NCBI RefSeq assembly: GCF_000328475.2
Contig: NC_026479.1
Span: 62,001-126,000 of the forward strand
Reading direction: 5' to 3'
Source: Mycosarcoma maydis
Lineage: Eukaryota > Basidiomycota > Ustilaginomycetes > Ustilaginales
Length of the DNA stretch: 64,000 nucleotides
Position 1 is the first letter of the stretch; each line of letters begins with the position of its first letter. A program made the translations under genes and the position numbers. The notes below the pieces were generated by a model. It did not search any database and was not told the DNA's origin. It saw nothing but the letters and a program-made list of their open reading frames with translations. Below, piece by piece: positions 33,672 through 44,535 of the stretch.

Positions 33672-35324
33672 ATGTTGCTTCCACTTTTCCTTCAGCGCTG
33701 GATTTTACTCAACACTGTTCGGCTGTTCACCATCGTCTCGTGCAGCGTCGTGATCGGCTCCACGATTCGAACCCTCAAAATCAACTTTCAGCACTATCCA
33801 CCAGCTCCGACTTCTGCCTCCTCTACTCGGAGCGCGTACCATCCTTCTACCGACATACCTACGACATTCCTCGGAGTGTTCTGGTCCACCCTACACCACA
33901 TATCCACCTGCGTCGTGCTGCTCACCGTGATGGTCTCGGAACTCTCACTTCCCATCCCCCTGGTGCATCGGCTGTTTAAGAACACGCTCCCGTTTCTAGG
34001 GCCCAATTGGGGAACCGCATGCTTGGGCGTGCTGTTGATCTTGGTAGCAGCTGATGGGCTGAGCCGAGGTCAAGTCGGGGGTAGGTTCGCCGAGATCAGT
34101 GCGTGGACGTTAGCGAGTATGGGGGTGGCGAATGTGGGCGTGGGCGTGGTGTGGAGAGCCAAGGCTAAGGTGGTAAGAAGCTGGAGCGGGTGGAAGGCCG
34201 AAGTGGCCGAGAAGCTCGAGAGGCTGGCGGATGCCAAGAGGGATGCGGAGAGGGTGGTGGATGAGCTACCTTTTGTGGCTGGCATGGATGGCAAAGGAGG
34301 AAAACGGCAAGCCGAGCGAGGAGCGGTGCGGACGCGGTTGAAACGTCTCATCGGGCTGGCCGGGAAGAAAGTTGCTCAACAGATCGACAAGTGCCAGCCC
34401 AAGAAAGAGGACAAGAGGCAAGAACACGCGGCGGAGAACGAGCTGGAAAAGCGACCAACCTCTGCTCGCAACCTGTCGATCTTCACACCACCTCTGCCGT
34501 CGGTTGTGGTCAAATCGAGAGTGGTGCACACTCCACCTTTGGCTCCCACCACAGAAGCAGCAGCTGTAGCAGCCTCGTCAGCTACGACAAAGTTACCTCC
34601 TCCGCTCATGATCGCTCGCACAGCGGCTTTCGGACTATCTCGCAAACGTTCACCTTCTATCCACTCGATTTCATCCACATGCACCTGCTCAACCTACACA
34701 TTCGACATGCGCGAATCTCAACCGCACGCACTGCCATTTACCAACACCCCGATCCTCACCACCACCGACAGCCCGCCGACCGCGCCGCACGAGCCTCTAT
34801 CACCATCGGCTTGCAAACCAACACTCAGGACAGTCCGCTTCCATCAGACATGTAAAGTACACCACCCTTCAACGACGATCGAGTCGTTGCAACCCGTTCG
34901 CGATCTGCATCGATCGTCGCTCGAAGCAGTGAATGTGGACGGCTCCAACTTCCATCTTCTCACGCCATCGCCACTAGGACGCAGCCACAGTGTGCATCTT
35001 GCTCCTCCTCCATTGGCGCTCTCGTCGGATGGCACGTTGCTCCAAGGCGAACGTTCACCTTGGCTTGTCGCTTCGCTCAAAGCTGCCATGTTGCAAGCAC
35101 AGGCCAAGGCAGGTTCGCACAAAAAACCCTTGTATCTCGGAAGCCATCGTTGGAAAGAGGAGTACGAGGCCATGACTAGTGCGCCTTGCTCCACAACTGG
35201 TAGCGACGACCACGACCACGACCACGCGTACGTCGAATCGCCGCATACTCAACGAAACCAGGATCCCATCCAAATGCCATCGCAAAAGCCTCAGCTAGAC
35301 GCGAGACCGTATCACTTTCTGTGA
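33672..35324 (+). CDS. Four-helix fungal membrane protein with long cytosolic tail
   Basis: The first ATG of the frame gives 550 residues. Four hydrophobic segments lie in the first about 170 residues: RWILLNTVRLFTIVSCSVVI, ISTCVVLLTVMVSELSLPIP, ACLGVLLILVAADGLS and WTLASMGVANVGVGVVW. The segment between helices 2 and 3 (FLGPNWGTACLGVLLIL) resembles a membrane-protein family widespread in Dikarya with no known function; I cannot name the family with certainty. The remaining about 380 residues are disordered, basic then Ser/Pro/His-rich, with a His/Asp run near the end. It ends 133 bases from the convergent ubiquitin hydrolase. No catalytic motif was seen. Confidence 0.7.
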   Translation: MLLPLFLQRWILLNTVRLFTIVSCSVVIGSTIRTLKINFQHYPPAPTSASSTRSAYHPSTDIPTTFLGVFWSTLHHISTCVVLLTVMVSELSLPIPLVHRLFKNTLPFLGPNWGTACLGVLLILVAADGLSRGQVGGRFAEISAWTLASMGVANVGVGVVWRAKAKVVRSWSGWKAEVAEKLERLADAKRDAERVVDELPFVAGMDGKGGKRQAERGAVRTRLKRLIGLAGKKVAQQIDKCQPKKEDKRQEHAAENELEKRPTSARNLSIFTPPLPSVVVKSRVVHTPPLAPTTEAAAVAASSATTKLPPPLMIARTAAFGLSRKRSPSIHSISSTCTCSTYTFDMRESQPHALPFTNTPILTTTDSPPTAPHEPLSPSACKPTLRTVRFHQTCKVHHPSTTIESLQPVRDLHRSSLEAVNVDGSNFHLLTPSPLGRSHSVHLAPPPLALSSDGTLLQGERSPWLVASLKAAMLQAQAKAGSHKKPLYLGSHRWKEEYEAMTSAPCSTTGSDDHDHDHAYVESPHTQRNQDPIQMPSQKPQLDARPYHFL

Positions 35325-35457
35325 TTCTCCATTGCATATGCCATCATCGGCTGATCAACTCAATTCTGTATCCCCGCGCATCTGACTCTGTATACTAATC
35401 CCATTAGCTGCACGCTTTGCTTCGATTCCAAAAACGGTGACGCGACTAGCTTCAACA

Positions 35458-38400
35458 TCAAAGACGCTCGTAGAACAACATATAAGCCTTGGCCTTGAGC
35501 ACTTCGTCGATCGTAGCCGCTCGAACCACTGTATCCGAGGTATAGACCCATCGCCTACCATCGTCCTTGTTCCTTGGATCCAGGTCGTCATCTTGATCGG
35601 CTTGGTAGTCATTTTCGCCATCTTTACCGTCTCGTCCTTCCACGTGTCGATGCGCATGACTGTTGTGACTCGCAATCGTCGCGACAGCCGGCGTTGGCTC
35701 GAGTGGCGTAATGGGCGTCATTGTTGCTGTAGTAGGCGTCGCACTTCCAGCCGCGCTTCCGGCACCAGAACCGACGCTGTCCATCGTGTACACATGCGAC
35801 TGCTCCAGTTCGTCCAGACTGTCCCAGCTAGCCATGGGTTTCAGTTGCGGTCGAGGACGAACGAGTTTCGGTAGCTGCGAAGCCGAGCATTCACTTTCGC
35901 TCGCCGTTTTGGCATCCGCTTCGAGCGAAGAGATGGACGACTGCGGCGCAATGTCATGCGAAGACGAGCCAGACACGCTGCTCGACGACGGCACGCTCGT
36001 CATTGCGACTGAGGTCGAGACGGGTGCTGCCGAAGCAGGTCGGATAGGTACCGACAGGGGTGCAGGCGAAGCTGCGTTGGATCGAGACGGCTTGAAGAAC
36101 CCGAACCCGACACCGCCACCCGCTGCTGTTGTTGAATTGGCGCTCAGAGGAGCTGGCGTGTTGGATCGACTGGTAGGCGCAGAGCGTGCCACCATCTCCT
36201 TAGGCGCCTCCTTCAGCTTGATCCGATCCGACAAGACGTACGCCGTATAATGTCCAGCAGACAGCGAGCCCTGATGCACGATCACCGCGTATAGCCTGTA
36301 CTCCGTCTTGGGCCTGCGGATGACTGACGGCACAATCTCGTGTCCGTTGCAAGAGTGCACTTGGGGTCCTTCGTGCAGATCTCCTCCTACTCCTCGACCT
36401 GCAAGGGCTGAACGATGATCGCCGAGATGCCATGACCACATGCCATGCTTCTTTCCCTTCTTGTCGCCGTGTTGCCCCTTGCGATGTATTCGACCATGCC
36501 GGTTCGACACTTCGACCTTGACATGGCGTGCGTCGACTCCGGCATGAATCGCCTCCTCCTCTGCGCGCCTTCGAATCGCCAACGGATCGCTTGAAGCCTT
36601 CAAACGCCCACGCCTGTCATACTCCTCTCTCGGCGGCGCTAGCCAAGGCGTAATGTCAAGGTACTCAGGGAAGGTCACCTGGTCGTCGATCTTCTTGAAC
36701 CCTGCAAGCCCCGAGACGAATCCGCGTCCTGTGGCCTGGAATCGCTTGAGATGGAAAATGAGCACTGGCGGTGCCGATGCAATGAGATAGCGTTTGAGAG
36801 CACGTCGGGGAAGGCTCTGGGCTGATCGTTTGGGTCCACTCGGCTCCGCAGTCCGAGACCTCTTAGAACTACTGTTTTCGGCTTCGGTGTCGGTGCCTTC
36901 GCCAGTCGAGGCGTTTGACTCGTCCATGCCGGTCGAAAAGCCCGACATGTCGGTCTCTGTGCCCGTCTCGTAACCGTTGTTAGGCGCAAGACGATCGCCA
37001 TCTCGCACTGCTGCTTCAATGCTGCTGAGACTCGATTCGGATCCTCTCTTCTGTTGCATCACCTGGCCATTGCTGCCGTTGGAAGCTGGCGCTGTCAAGG
37101 CAGAAGCAAGTCCTTGGCCGACACTATCGATATGCGAGTTCTGTGTCCCGGCTTTGACGTCGTCGATGGATGCATCGGCTGAAGTCATCGATATGGTAGG
37201 CACATCGCTTCGCTGAAGCGATGGATGTGACGCGCTGGATCCGGTCAAAATCGAGTCTACGCTGCTGCTCGCAAGGGTGCTTTGACTGGCTGAGGTCGAG
37301 ATGCCATTGCTCGTAGATCGACTTGGCAACGTCTCGTCTCCGACTGCAGCAGACGCTTGAGTCGTAGCTGGCTTGTCCTCGGCGCCTTCACCATCTGACT
37401 CGCCATCACTGCTCGGCTCGCTTCCTTCTTCGTCGTCCACCTCTGCAGCAGTAACACCTTTGCGTCTACGTCTTCTGCGAATCTGCTCGCGTTCATGTGC
37501 GTCGGGAGGATTGGCCAGCCGCCAACAATTCTTGCACGCAAAGCTGTTATCACCGTCGAGCACTTCGACGCTGGTAAAGTGGCGAAGCGAGGCGATCAAT
37601 CCCGTTGTCGACTGTTGCTCGCGCATCTTGAGGCGTCGCTTGGCCCCTTGCGATGCCGAGTTGGGTTCAAACTCGGCAGCCGGGTCGCGATGGCGCGCCT
37701 CTGCGCCAACCGAACGAAAGAAGCCGTGCAAGGGCTTGCCTTGGGCTGCTGCTGCCGCGACAACGGCGTCGAGGAGCGGCGAAGGTGCGGCTGCCCTACG
37801 AGATGCAGCTGGATCGGTGTGGCTGCTGGCCGCGTCGTCTGCCATGATACGTGCGATGTATGCGGATTGGCGCGATGTTGACTTGGTGGGACGGAGGGGT
37901 GGACGTGTGCCGGCAGCTGAACGGTGGCCCAAGGGCGGCTGTGGGCTCGTCTCGCGGCTGCTGATGTCCGCTGCTGAGGTGGCGGTGGCGACGCTGCCAA
38001 GCATCCTGGCCACTCTGGTTCCAGTGCGCGTGTCTCCATTGTCTTCGCCGGCCGATGCGGGCGCCGAGTCAATGTAGGACCGCGAGGCAGAGGTTGGTGC
38101 CAGTGACAGCGAGGCCATGTCGGGAAAGTCGGGTTCCATCTCGCTTCCCGAGGTGGCACCCAGTTTTTCATGACGCCCGCCGCTCTTGCGCATGCTGCGC
38201 GCGCGGAGCTGGAAGCGTGCACCGTCTGGTGAGAGCAAGCTTGCCGACTTTTTGGATTTGACTGCACTCGAGTCAGCATCGCTCACCTCGGTCTCACTGT
38301 AGCGTGGTGTGCCGACTGGGGTGATCGAGTTGGAGCCAGCAGCAGCCGCGGTGGCAGCAGCGGCAGACTTGCGATCCATGATGGTGCGTCCCTGAGTGGC

Positions 38401-39609
38401 GCGCCTCCAGCGGTCGGCCATGCTGCGAAGACGATCTCGTTTGCGTGATTTTGGGTTGTTAGCATCATCGCGCAGACTGAGGCTGATGTCGTAGAAGTCT
38501 TCGTAGGTGTGCGAGACCTTTTTGCAGCCTTCGCAGACGACCATGCTGGCGAGTTTGCCGCAAAAGAGAAGGTCGAGGAAGGGAACTAATTGGTCTTGGG
38601 GCAGCGCTGGCGCAGGTGGAAGGGCGTCTGCAGGAGCGAGTTCGGGTGAGTGCGAGACAATCTGACCGTTTTCCACATCCGCTGCAGTGAGTCGATCGAG
38701 TGGGATAGCTGTTGCGTCTGCATCTGCATATGGTGATGTTGCTGAGGCTGTAGATACTGGAGTGGATGCAGGGTCGAGCTTCAGGTTTTTGTTGGGTGGT
38801 GGTGGACGCATCTTCTTGATAAGGTCGAGCTCCTCCATGCGACAAGCGTCAAGAAGGTGACGCATGAGCTCGTGGCCGTCCTGCTGACCATATTCGAGGT
38901 ACTGGTCGTACTTTTTTCCGATCTGGTTTAATAGGCGTTTGGGATTGACATTAATTGAGGCGCGAGATTTGTGAGTGTCTGTCCAAAACTTTTCGAGAAC
39001 GTGGCGGAAAGCTGTGTTGAGCGGCAAATCGAGCAGATCAGGTTCGTATGTAGGATTGTTGTTGGTAGGCGCCGACGACTTGTGCTGTGCTGAGGCAGCC
39101 GAGACGGTAGGTAAGGGCGCATTTCGCGGTTTGATGGTGGCGATGGGGTCATGAGCCGGGAGGGTATGGAGAGATGCTAGAGAAGAATCGAGATTGCCGC
39201 TAGGATTGGGTGGGTGGTGAATTCGACGGCCGTGCTCGGCATCGCTGACACGAAGCGCGGGGCTCTGATACCGATTCGGCCATTGGGTGTGCCGGGTGTG
39301 TACTAGCGCAGAAGCTGTGGGAGTTGGTGGCGGCTCATCGGAGAATGCAACCGAGGTGGGAGGGCCGTGAAGGAGCAGACGAAAGTCGCGTGTATTGGCG
39401 ATGGCTTGAAGAACCGAGTTGAGGAAGCAGGTATTTCCGAGGTTGAGAATGCCAGGATGGGAGGAGGGGTCGTACTCGACGGCGGGCTTGGAGTACTTGG
39501 AGCTCGAAGCGGTGAAGGAGCCTCCACGCAGGCCAGGGACGGACAAAGAAGATGCAGCAGAAGGATGGGTGGAGCGCGGGGCGTTGGTTGGGTACAGCGG
39601 ATTGCCCAT
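35458..39609 (-). CDS. Ubiquitin carboxyl-terminal hydrolase (USP family), large
   Basis: A 1383-residue intronless protein. The first ATG is at 39609 (MGNPLYPT); the frame extends upstream only from non-ATG codons. The Cys box GILNLGNTCFLNSVLQA puts the nucleophile at Cys61. The His box is GSLSAGHYTAYVLS with His at about 1120. The core ends with RRWVYTSDTVV and AYMLFYERL at the C-terminus. Between the boxes are typical USP pieces: EYGQQDGHELMRHLLDAC, LFCGKLASMVVCEGCKKVSHTYEDFYDISLSL, a CKNC motif of the zinc-finger region and VLIFHLKRFQATGRGF. Two very long disordered inserts stretch the core about threefold over the usual 300-400 residues. It removes ubiquitin from proteins; the substrate is unknown. 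The pattern is nearest to the USP16/USP45 and fungal Ubp1 group, an inference. Confidence 0.9.
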   Translation of the reverse strand: MGNPLYPTNAPRSTHPSAASSLSVPGLRGGSFTASSSKYSKPAVEYDPSSHPGILNLGNTCFLNSVLQAIANTRDFRLLLHGPPTSVAFSDEPPPTPTASALVHTRHTQWPNRYQSPALRVSDAEHGRRIHHPPNPSGNLDSSLASLHTLPAHDPIATIKPRNAPLPTVSAASAQHKSSAPTNNNPTYEPDLLDLPLNTAFRHVLEKFWTDTHKSRASINVNPKRLLNQIGKKYDQYLEYGQQDGHELMRHLLDACRMEELDLIKKMRPPPPNKNLKLDPASTPVSTASATSPYADADATAIPLDRLTAADVENGQIVSHSPELAPADALPPAPALPQDQLVPFLDLLFCGKLASMVVCEGCKKVSHTYEDFYDISLSLRDDANNPKSRKRDRLRSMADRWRRATQGRTIMDRKSAAAATAAAAGSNSITPVGTPRYSETEVSDADSSAVKSKKSASLLSPDGARFQLRARSMRKSGGRHEKLGATSGSEMEPDFPDMASLSLAPTSASRSYIDSAPASAGEDNGDTRTGTRVARMLGSVATATSAADISSRETSPQPPLGHRSAAGTRPPLRPTKSTSRQSAYIARIMADDAASSHTDPAASRRAAAPSPLLDAVVAAAAAQGKPLHGFFRSVGAEARHRDPAAEFEPNSASQGAKRRLKMREQQSTTGLIASLRHFTSVEVLDGDNSFACKNCWRLANPPDAHEREQIRRRRRRKGVTAAEVDDEEGSEPSSDGESDGEGAEDKPATTQASAAVGDETLPSRSTSNGISTSASQSTLASSSVDSILTGSSASHPSLQRSDVPTISMTSADASIDDVKAGTQNSHIDSVGQGLASALTAPASNGSNGQVMQQKRGSESSLSSIEAAVRDGDRLAPNNGYETGTETDMSGFSTGMDESNASTGEGTDTEAENSSSKRSRTAEPSGPKRSAQSLPRRALKRYLIASAPPVLIFHLKRFQATGRGFVSGLAGFKKIDDQVTFPEYLDITPWLAPPREEYDRRGRLKASSDPLAIRRRAEEEAIHAGVDARHVKVEVSNRHGRIHRKGQHGDKKGKKHGMWSWHLGDHRSALAGRGVGGDLHEGPQVHSCNGHEIVPSVIRRPKTEYRLYAVIVHQGSLSAGHYTAYVLSDRIKLKEAPKEMVARSAPTSRSNTPAPLSANSTTAAGGGVGFGFFKPSRSNAASPAPLSVPIRPASAAPVSTSVAMTSVPSSSSVSGSSSHDIAPQSSISSLEADAKTASESECSASQLPKLVRPRPQLKPMASWDSLDELEQSHVYTMDSVGSGAGSAAGSATPTTATMTPITPLEPTPAVATIASHNSHAHRHVEGRDGKDGENDYQADQDDDLDPRNKDDGRRWVYTSDTVVRAATIDEVLKAKAYMLFYERL

Positions 39610-39973
39610 GATGATGCTAGACAGCAGCTTCGAGTACGGGTGAGTGGCAGTCTGTCTCAAGTCGAAGCGTGTCGCGGGAGATGGACAAACAAGGAGAGGA
39701 TGAAGAGGAATTGCCGATATTCAGCTTTGCATGCCGATCGATAGGTAGAAGCCAGATGGAAGATGAATGAGGTTGAGTAACGTCGAGTATGTATGCCTGT
39801 TCGAAGCGAAAGGGATGCAGGGTTGTTCGAGATGCGCGAGAATTGATGAAGACGTCCAGGGGAGTGATGCAAGCGGCGTGGAGCAAAGGAGACGGAAATG
39901 AATGCAAGTCTATGTGAAGAGGTGAACGTCGATCCCGCCATGCAAGCTGGCAACCGAATTGTCGAAGAAGAAG

Positions 39974-40022
39974 AAGGAGGAGGAGGAGGAGGAGGAGGAG
40001 GAGGAGGAGGAGGAGGAGGAAG
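39974..40022 (+). repeat. (GGA)n microsatellite, about 16 units
   Basis: A nearly perfect GGA/GAG run preceded by four GAA units, about 360 bases upstream of the ubiquitin hydrolase ATG. On that gene's sense strand it reads as a TCC/CTC pyrimidine tract, so it may lie in the promoter or long leader. Confidence 0.95.
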
Positions 40023-40277
40023 GTGAGGAGAGCGTGGCGCCAAGTGAAGAGAAAGGAGGAACAAAGAGTGGCGCAGGAGCTAGCAAGCCTTTTGCACACT
40101 GTCTGGGAACGAAACAAGTGATGATGGCAGTATGCTACGAAAGAGGGTAAAGAAAGGGTCGAGCAGAGGGCACTAGAGAAGTCAGTAGGAAAGAGGCGGG
40201 CAAGAGACGATCGCTTTGCGAAGGAAGCACCAAGTGGAATAGAGAAGCCAAGATAGAGTTGAAGCTGGGGTCCCATC

Positions 40278-40900
40278 AATCGTGAATCTTGATTCGTAAT
40301 TCACTTGACCCTTCCGAGATCACGATTAACTTAGGTCAATTACGATCTGCAGCCAGTCACAATCGTGAAAATATCGTGAATCGTGCTTGCACTCACGACT
40401 CTTGTCGCGCTACACAAAGCTCACCGACTCGTGGCCACGCTCTCAGCCAATCGTGAATCGTCAACCGCTCATCTGTCTGTCTGCTATTATTATTTAATTC
40501 ACCGATTCGTGATGTGATTCGTGATTGTCGGTTGTGAGCCAGAAAAACAAAGCGTACAAACAGACAAAGCACGAAGCCAATCGTGAATCTGACACTATGA
40601 CCGTGACCCGTGACCCGTGACCCACGACCATGAATCGTGAATCGTGAATCGTGCACCGTAGCGCGCAGCGATACACTCACGACTCTGTGACTGTCACGAG
40701 TCACCCAGAACGTCGTTTTAAAATGAGCAGAGATCATCCCGAATCGCGAGTATCGTGGTGAGTGGAAATCTTGAATCATACTCACGACGAAAGTTATCGT
40801 CCCGCTCGCTACTCACGACTTGCGCGAATCAACGAGCAACAGAGACAAGTCACGACTCAAGCAGAGCCGTGCGCAATCGTAAATCGTGATTTCCGTCAAG
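40278..40900. repeat. Dense field of TCACGA/TCGTGA elements
   Basis: Some twenty cores in about 600 bases, both A/T-flanked (AATCGTGAAT near 40280, 40376, 40455, 40586, 40635) and GAGTC-flanked (CTCACGACTC near 40392, 40680). A degenerate GTGACCC triplet repeat occurs at about 40601-40622. It lies 0.7-1.3 kb upstream of the ubiquitin hydrolase start. Confidence 0.88.
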
Positions 40901-41704
40901 CACACAGCGTGAGCACAAAACGTGCACGGCGGTCCGTCCCTTTTACTACACTCGTGACTATGCACACAACACCTGCCGAAACATCCTTCGTCCTGTGCCG
41001 CTCATTGTCTCGTCCAAACATTATCTTGATAATCGTGTTCGACTCGGACTGGAGCCCATATACTTTGCTTGCATAGCCATGCTTTGCCGCATAACCCTGT
41101 GTCGGCCACATTAACGGCGATGAATTTCCAGCCGTCAAGCCTGGTCCGCTCACGACTCGACACTCTGCTCCACCGCGTCCATTGCTATCTTGTTCCGCCA
41201 CTTGTTTCGACGTAGACATGCTCACAGTCACTCAAGCCAAAGTCACGACGGGAGATGGGAAAGTTGGCTAGTTTGATTTTTGGGTTCCCCCTCGTTCTGA
41301 AAGGAGCGCAAAAAATGCATAATACAGGATGAGTGTGTGTGGTGAAAAGACGATGACAGTGCACAATGTTCGAACCGCAAGCAAGCTTAAAGCTTTCAAA
41401 AGTGACACCTCAGCATTGGTATCAGCTGCTGCCGCGCCTTGCAAAGATCGACTGCGTGTGAAAAAAAAAGATAAAAGAGTTCTCGAGACTGCCCAGAGAC
41501 GAGGGGGGGAGAACGAAGCAGTCGGCGAGTCGGTCGATCCTGTTCAGCTGGCTAGCTTAGATTGCATGAGGTGTGTCAACATGAAGCCGACTGTCGATTC
41601 AGACCATCGTGTCTGCCGGTGGATCAATGTAGTGTAGGGAAAGAAGGGCAAGAATGCTGCAAAGAGAGAACCGGGACCGAGTCAAGCAAGATCGCTGCCT
41701 TGAT

Positions 41705-42640
41705 TTAAGCAGAGGCCTTCTTGGTAGCGGGCGAGACAACGCTGCGGCGCTGCTTCTTGAGCAGCATAACGTTGAAGCGGTCAAAGTCCGACAGCGAGCG
41801 GCGCACCTTGATGGCAGCACGCTTCTTGGCCCAACCGGACTGAGCCCACTTCTCGGCAACACCAGCCTTGTCAAAGAACTTCTTAACGGCTGTCGAGCCA
41901 GCACCACGGGGCAGGCCGGGCACGGTGAGCTTGGTGAGCGTCAGGTGCTTAAAGGCAAACGCCTGGCGGGTGACACCGGTGGAGGGCGAGTCAATGATGG
42001 CCTGCAAAATTTCATGATCAAGTGGGCGAGGGCGCAAAGGTAAATGCTAGGCGTCAGTCTCTTGTACACCAGCAAACAAAGCCGCAATCAAGCACCTTGA
42101 CGTCCAAGTATCCGCGCCAACCATCTCTCGGTCATCTATGAACCTGCCCCGTTGTCGTTTTCCGATCAGGTCATGCTGAGACAAGACCAAAATGGCGGTC
42201 TCTATCACTGCCTTCCCATCTCCCTGGCCATGAGCTGTGTTCCAGCATCAGCATCAGCCTAAAGCATGCCTGAGACGAAGACTCCTGCCTTTCCTACATG
42301 GGATGGTATGGGCGGCAAGTCCATGCCTGTGATCGCTGGATCTCATTCTGTGCCTGATTAAACATGCTTCCTAACTTGCAATGTCACGACCCATTTCAGT
42401 TCCCAATCTGTTGGACCCTAATCTACGATATAGGGTAGTTATCCCATGCTACGCTTGCTGCCATCTTTTTTCCTTTCTGTGTCGGTTGTTGATGTGAAAG
42501 TGCGTTTCATCAATGCGAAAATAACTCACCCTGTTCTGGTCAATGACCTCGACGATGACGGCGAGCTCGCCGGCGGAGGGGCCCTCCTCGACGAGAACGA
42601 CGCGGCCAACCTCAACGTAACGCTTGAAAGAAGCAGGCAT
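41705..42640 (-). CDS. RPL14: 60S ribosomal protein eL14 (L14)
   Basis: Exon 1 is 42640-42530 (37 codons, [16 protein letters not shown] to VIDQNR) and exon 2 is 42001-41705, giving 135 residues. The 528-nt intron has a GTGAGT donor and a TTTTGCAG acceptor in phase 0. The N-terminal KOW-like part ([20 protein letters not shown]) and the C-terminal [16 protein letters not shown] are eL14 signatures, and the length matches fungal L14 (about 138). A CTTTCAG at 42657-42651 just upstream of the ATG, with a GTAAGT at 43271-43266, suggests a further intron in the 5' leader. It is part of the large ribosomal subunit and divergent from eL42. Confidence 0.93.
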
Positions 42641-44535
42641 TGTGTATGATCTGAAAGCAGTAACGATGCAGTAAGAAGGAGAGATCGGAGACAAGTCAGC
42701 GAGGCTGATCTTATAGAGAGGTTGGTAACAGAAGCACTCGTCGTATAATCGTATCGCTGCATTTGTGTCATCTAATCAGCGTGGTGGGGCGGGGCGTGTT
42801 GAAGCGTGGCTGCAATCCTGTTGACTTCCACTAGACGTCCAAGCAATGCATGGTTGGCGGTCCTTTGACAATCCCCTTGCTATGAAGTGCACCTATTACC
42901 TAGCCAGTTCCCACCCTCCGTTGACTCGATTGTGCGATTGCAGGTGCGTTACCATTCATGCTTGAGCCAAAATGTGCCACCGAGCCATGCTCCTCTTCCT
43001 TGGGCTGCATATTGGGTTGGGCGAGATGGTCGTCTGATGCTCCGTGTGTTGAACAGGATGTGACAACGAAGACGGGTTTACGACGGTGCAAGTGCCTACA
43101 CATGCACCAACCTTTCGCGAGAAGCGACAGTTGTAGAAAGTCGAATCTGTACAACGGTGATGCTTTGCTGACGGTGGTGATTGCCAAGGCTAGAGTGCGT
43201 ATACGAGTGCGAGTGTCGGAGACAATGACGGTGCTGCTGCTGCTATCCCCAGTATGTTGGGGTCTACTTACGTTCTTGGAATGATGGTGATGGGCGTGGT
43301 AGAGATCGACGAGCAGCCAACGACGACAAACAAGCTTCCTCTGGAACGCTCACACACGCGCAAACTCGCATCGCACGCTTTTGACTAAGCTGAACTTGGC
43401 TCGCTGTGGCACGCGAAGCCCAACACTCCTTCTCGCCCAGCAGCAACCTCTCTCTCACCTCCCTTACAGTCTGCCAAACACCCGACACGCTTGCTCCCGG
43501 CCAAGAAATCAATCACTAATCGGTTTTAAGGTTTCATTTTGTCAGTCGTAAGGTTTTCGCGACTTGTTGCCAGAATTACAGATTTGAAATATGACAAATA
43601 CATTTCAGATTGCACGTGACTCTTCAGCCACTGATTCCAAGAACCCAAACGTTTCCTCCTGGTCTCCAAATCAACTTGATCATGAATCTGGATACCATAA
43701 GTCAGTCATTGTATGGCTGTGAGCCTGCATGATCGTATGATGTAGTGAAAGAAGGACGTCTAACGAGCGAGTGATGGTGAATGGACAAAAGGCAGTGAGA
43801 AGCAGTTTCGAGCAGGACAGAACATCGGCCGACCATATCACGTGACTCAATAACTAAAATCAGTGCAGATGAATTTCATTGAATTCAAATCGCAGAAGCG
43901 CAGGTTGGCAGTCACAGGCCATCGATTCAGCCATCAGCAGGCCCTCCAGTCAAAGCCACCATCGTCGGTGAAAATTCAGCAACAGCATAGCGCAGTCTGG
44001 CCTTTGACCATGGCTAATGAGTCGTGTTCGTGGAAAATCAAGGCAGGCCAGCAGTTTCAATTCGAGATTTTGGGAAGGCGATGTCAGGGCAGGGCAATCC
44101 AGCCATTGCCAGCGCAGGCAGCCACGCACAGCATCTGTGTGTGAGTTGAGCGACTAGTTGTGCTCGCCATCAACCGAAACGTGCGGACGCTACCAACCGG
44201 TTGACCTTTCTCCACCAAACCTCAAGTCACCTCTGAACAGCGTAAGTATCCTGCACCGTTCATCGACACCGTGCACAAACCGCTATTTCCAACTACACAA
44301 CGACTGTGGCGGCAACATCACCAACCAGTCAACAGGCACCGCAACCTTTATTTTGCGTTTCATCTCCTGGCGACAGAAACTGGCAACAATCAGCACTCAC
44401 AGCCACCAGCACCTGTTCAGCGGCAACCACGATCGAATTGTCGAACCGTTCCTAATCATCTCGCTCTTCACCTTGTGTCTTATCCGTCACCACGGTCGTG
44501 AACTATCTGTCACCTTTCTTTCGATTCACAGAAAA
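42641..44535. promoter_or_regulatory. Shared divergent region of eL14 and eL42
   Basis: This 1.9-kb region separates two divergent ribosomal protein genes. It probably contains a 5'-leader intron on each side: GTAAGT at 43271 to CTTTCAG at 42651 on the minus strand, and CGTAAGT at 44242 to TTCACAG at 44531 on the plus strand. Two E-box palindromes (CACGTG at 43613-43618 and 43839-43844, both followed by AC) lie between them. TCACGA arrays, present in most other promoters here, are absent. Confidence 0.45.

Larger units (their letters stand above)
39610..41704. other. Intergenic region of 2.1 kb upstream of the ubiquitin hydrolase
   Basis: No supported gene. It contains a GGA microsatellite (39.97-40.02 kb), a dense TCACGA/TCGTGA field (40.28-40.9 kb) and, on the right, the 3' flank of eL14. 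Antisense-looking frames up to 220 codons at 39.6-40.3 kb start at non-ATG codons or read as repeat translation. Confidence 0.5.

Noticed and set aside
39617..40279. 220-codon minus-strand frame upstream of the ubiquitin hydrolase
   Set aside because: It translates the GGA/TCC microsatellite as poly-Leu and has no homology; it is promoter or leader sequence.
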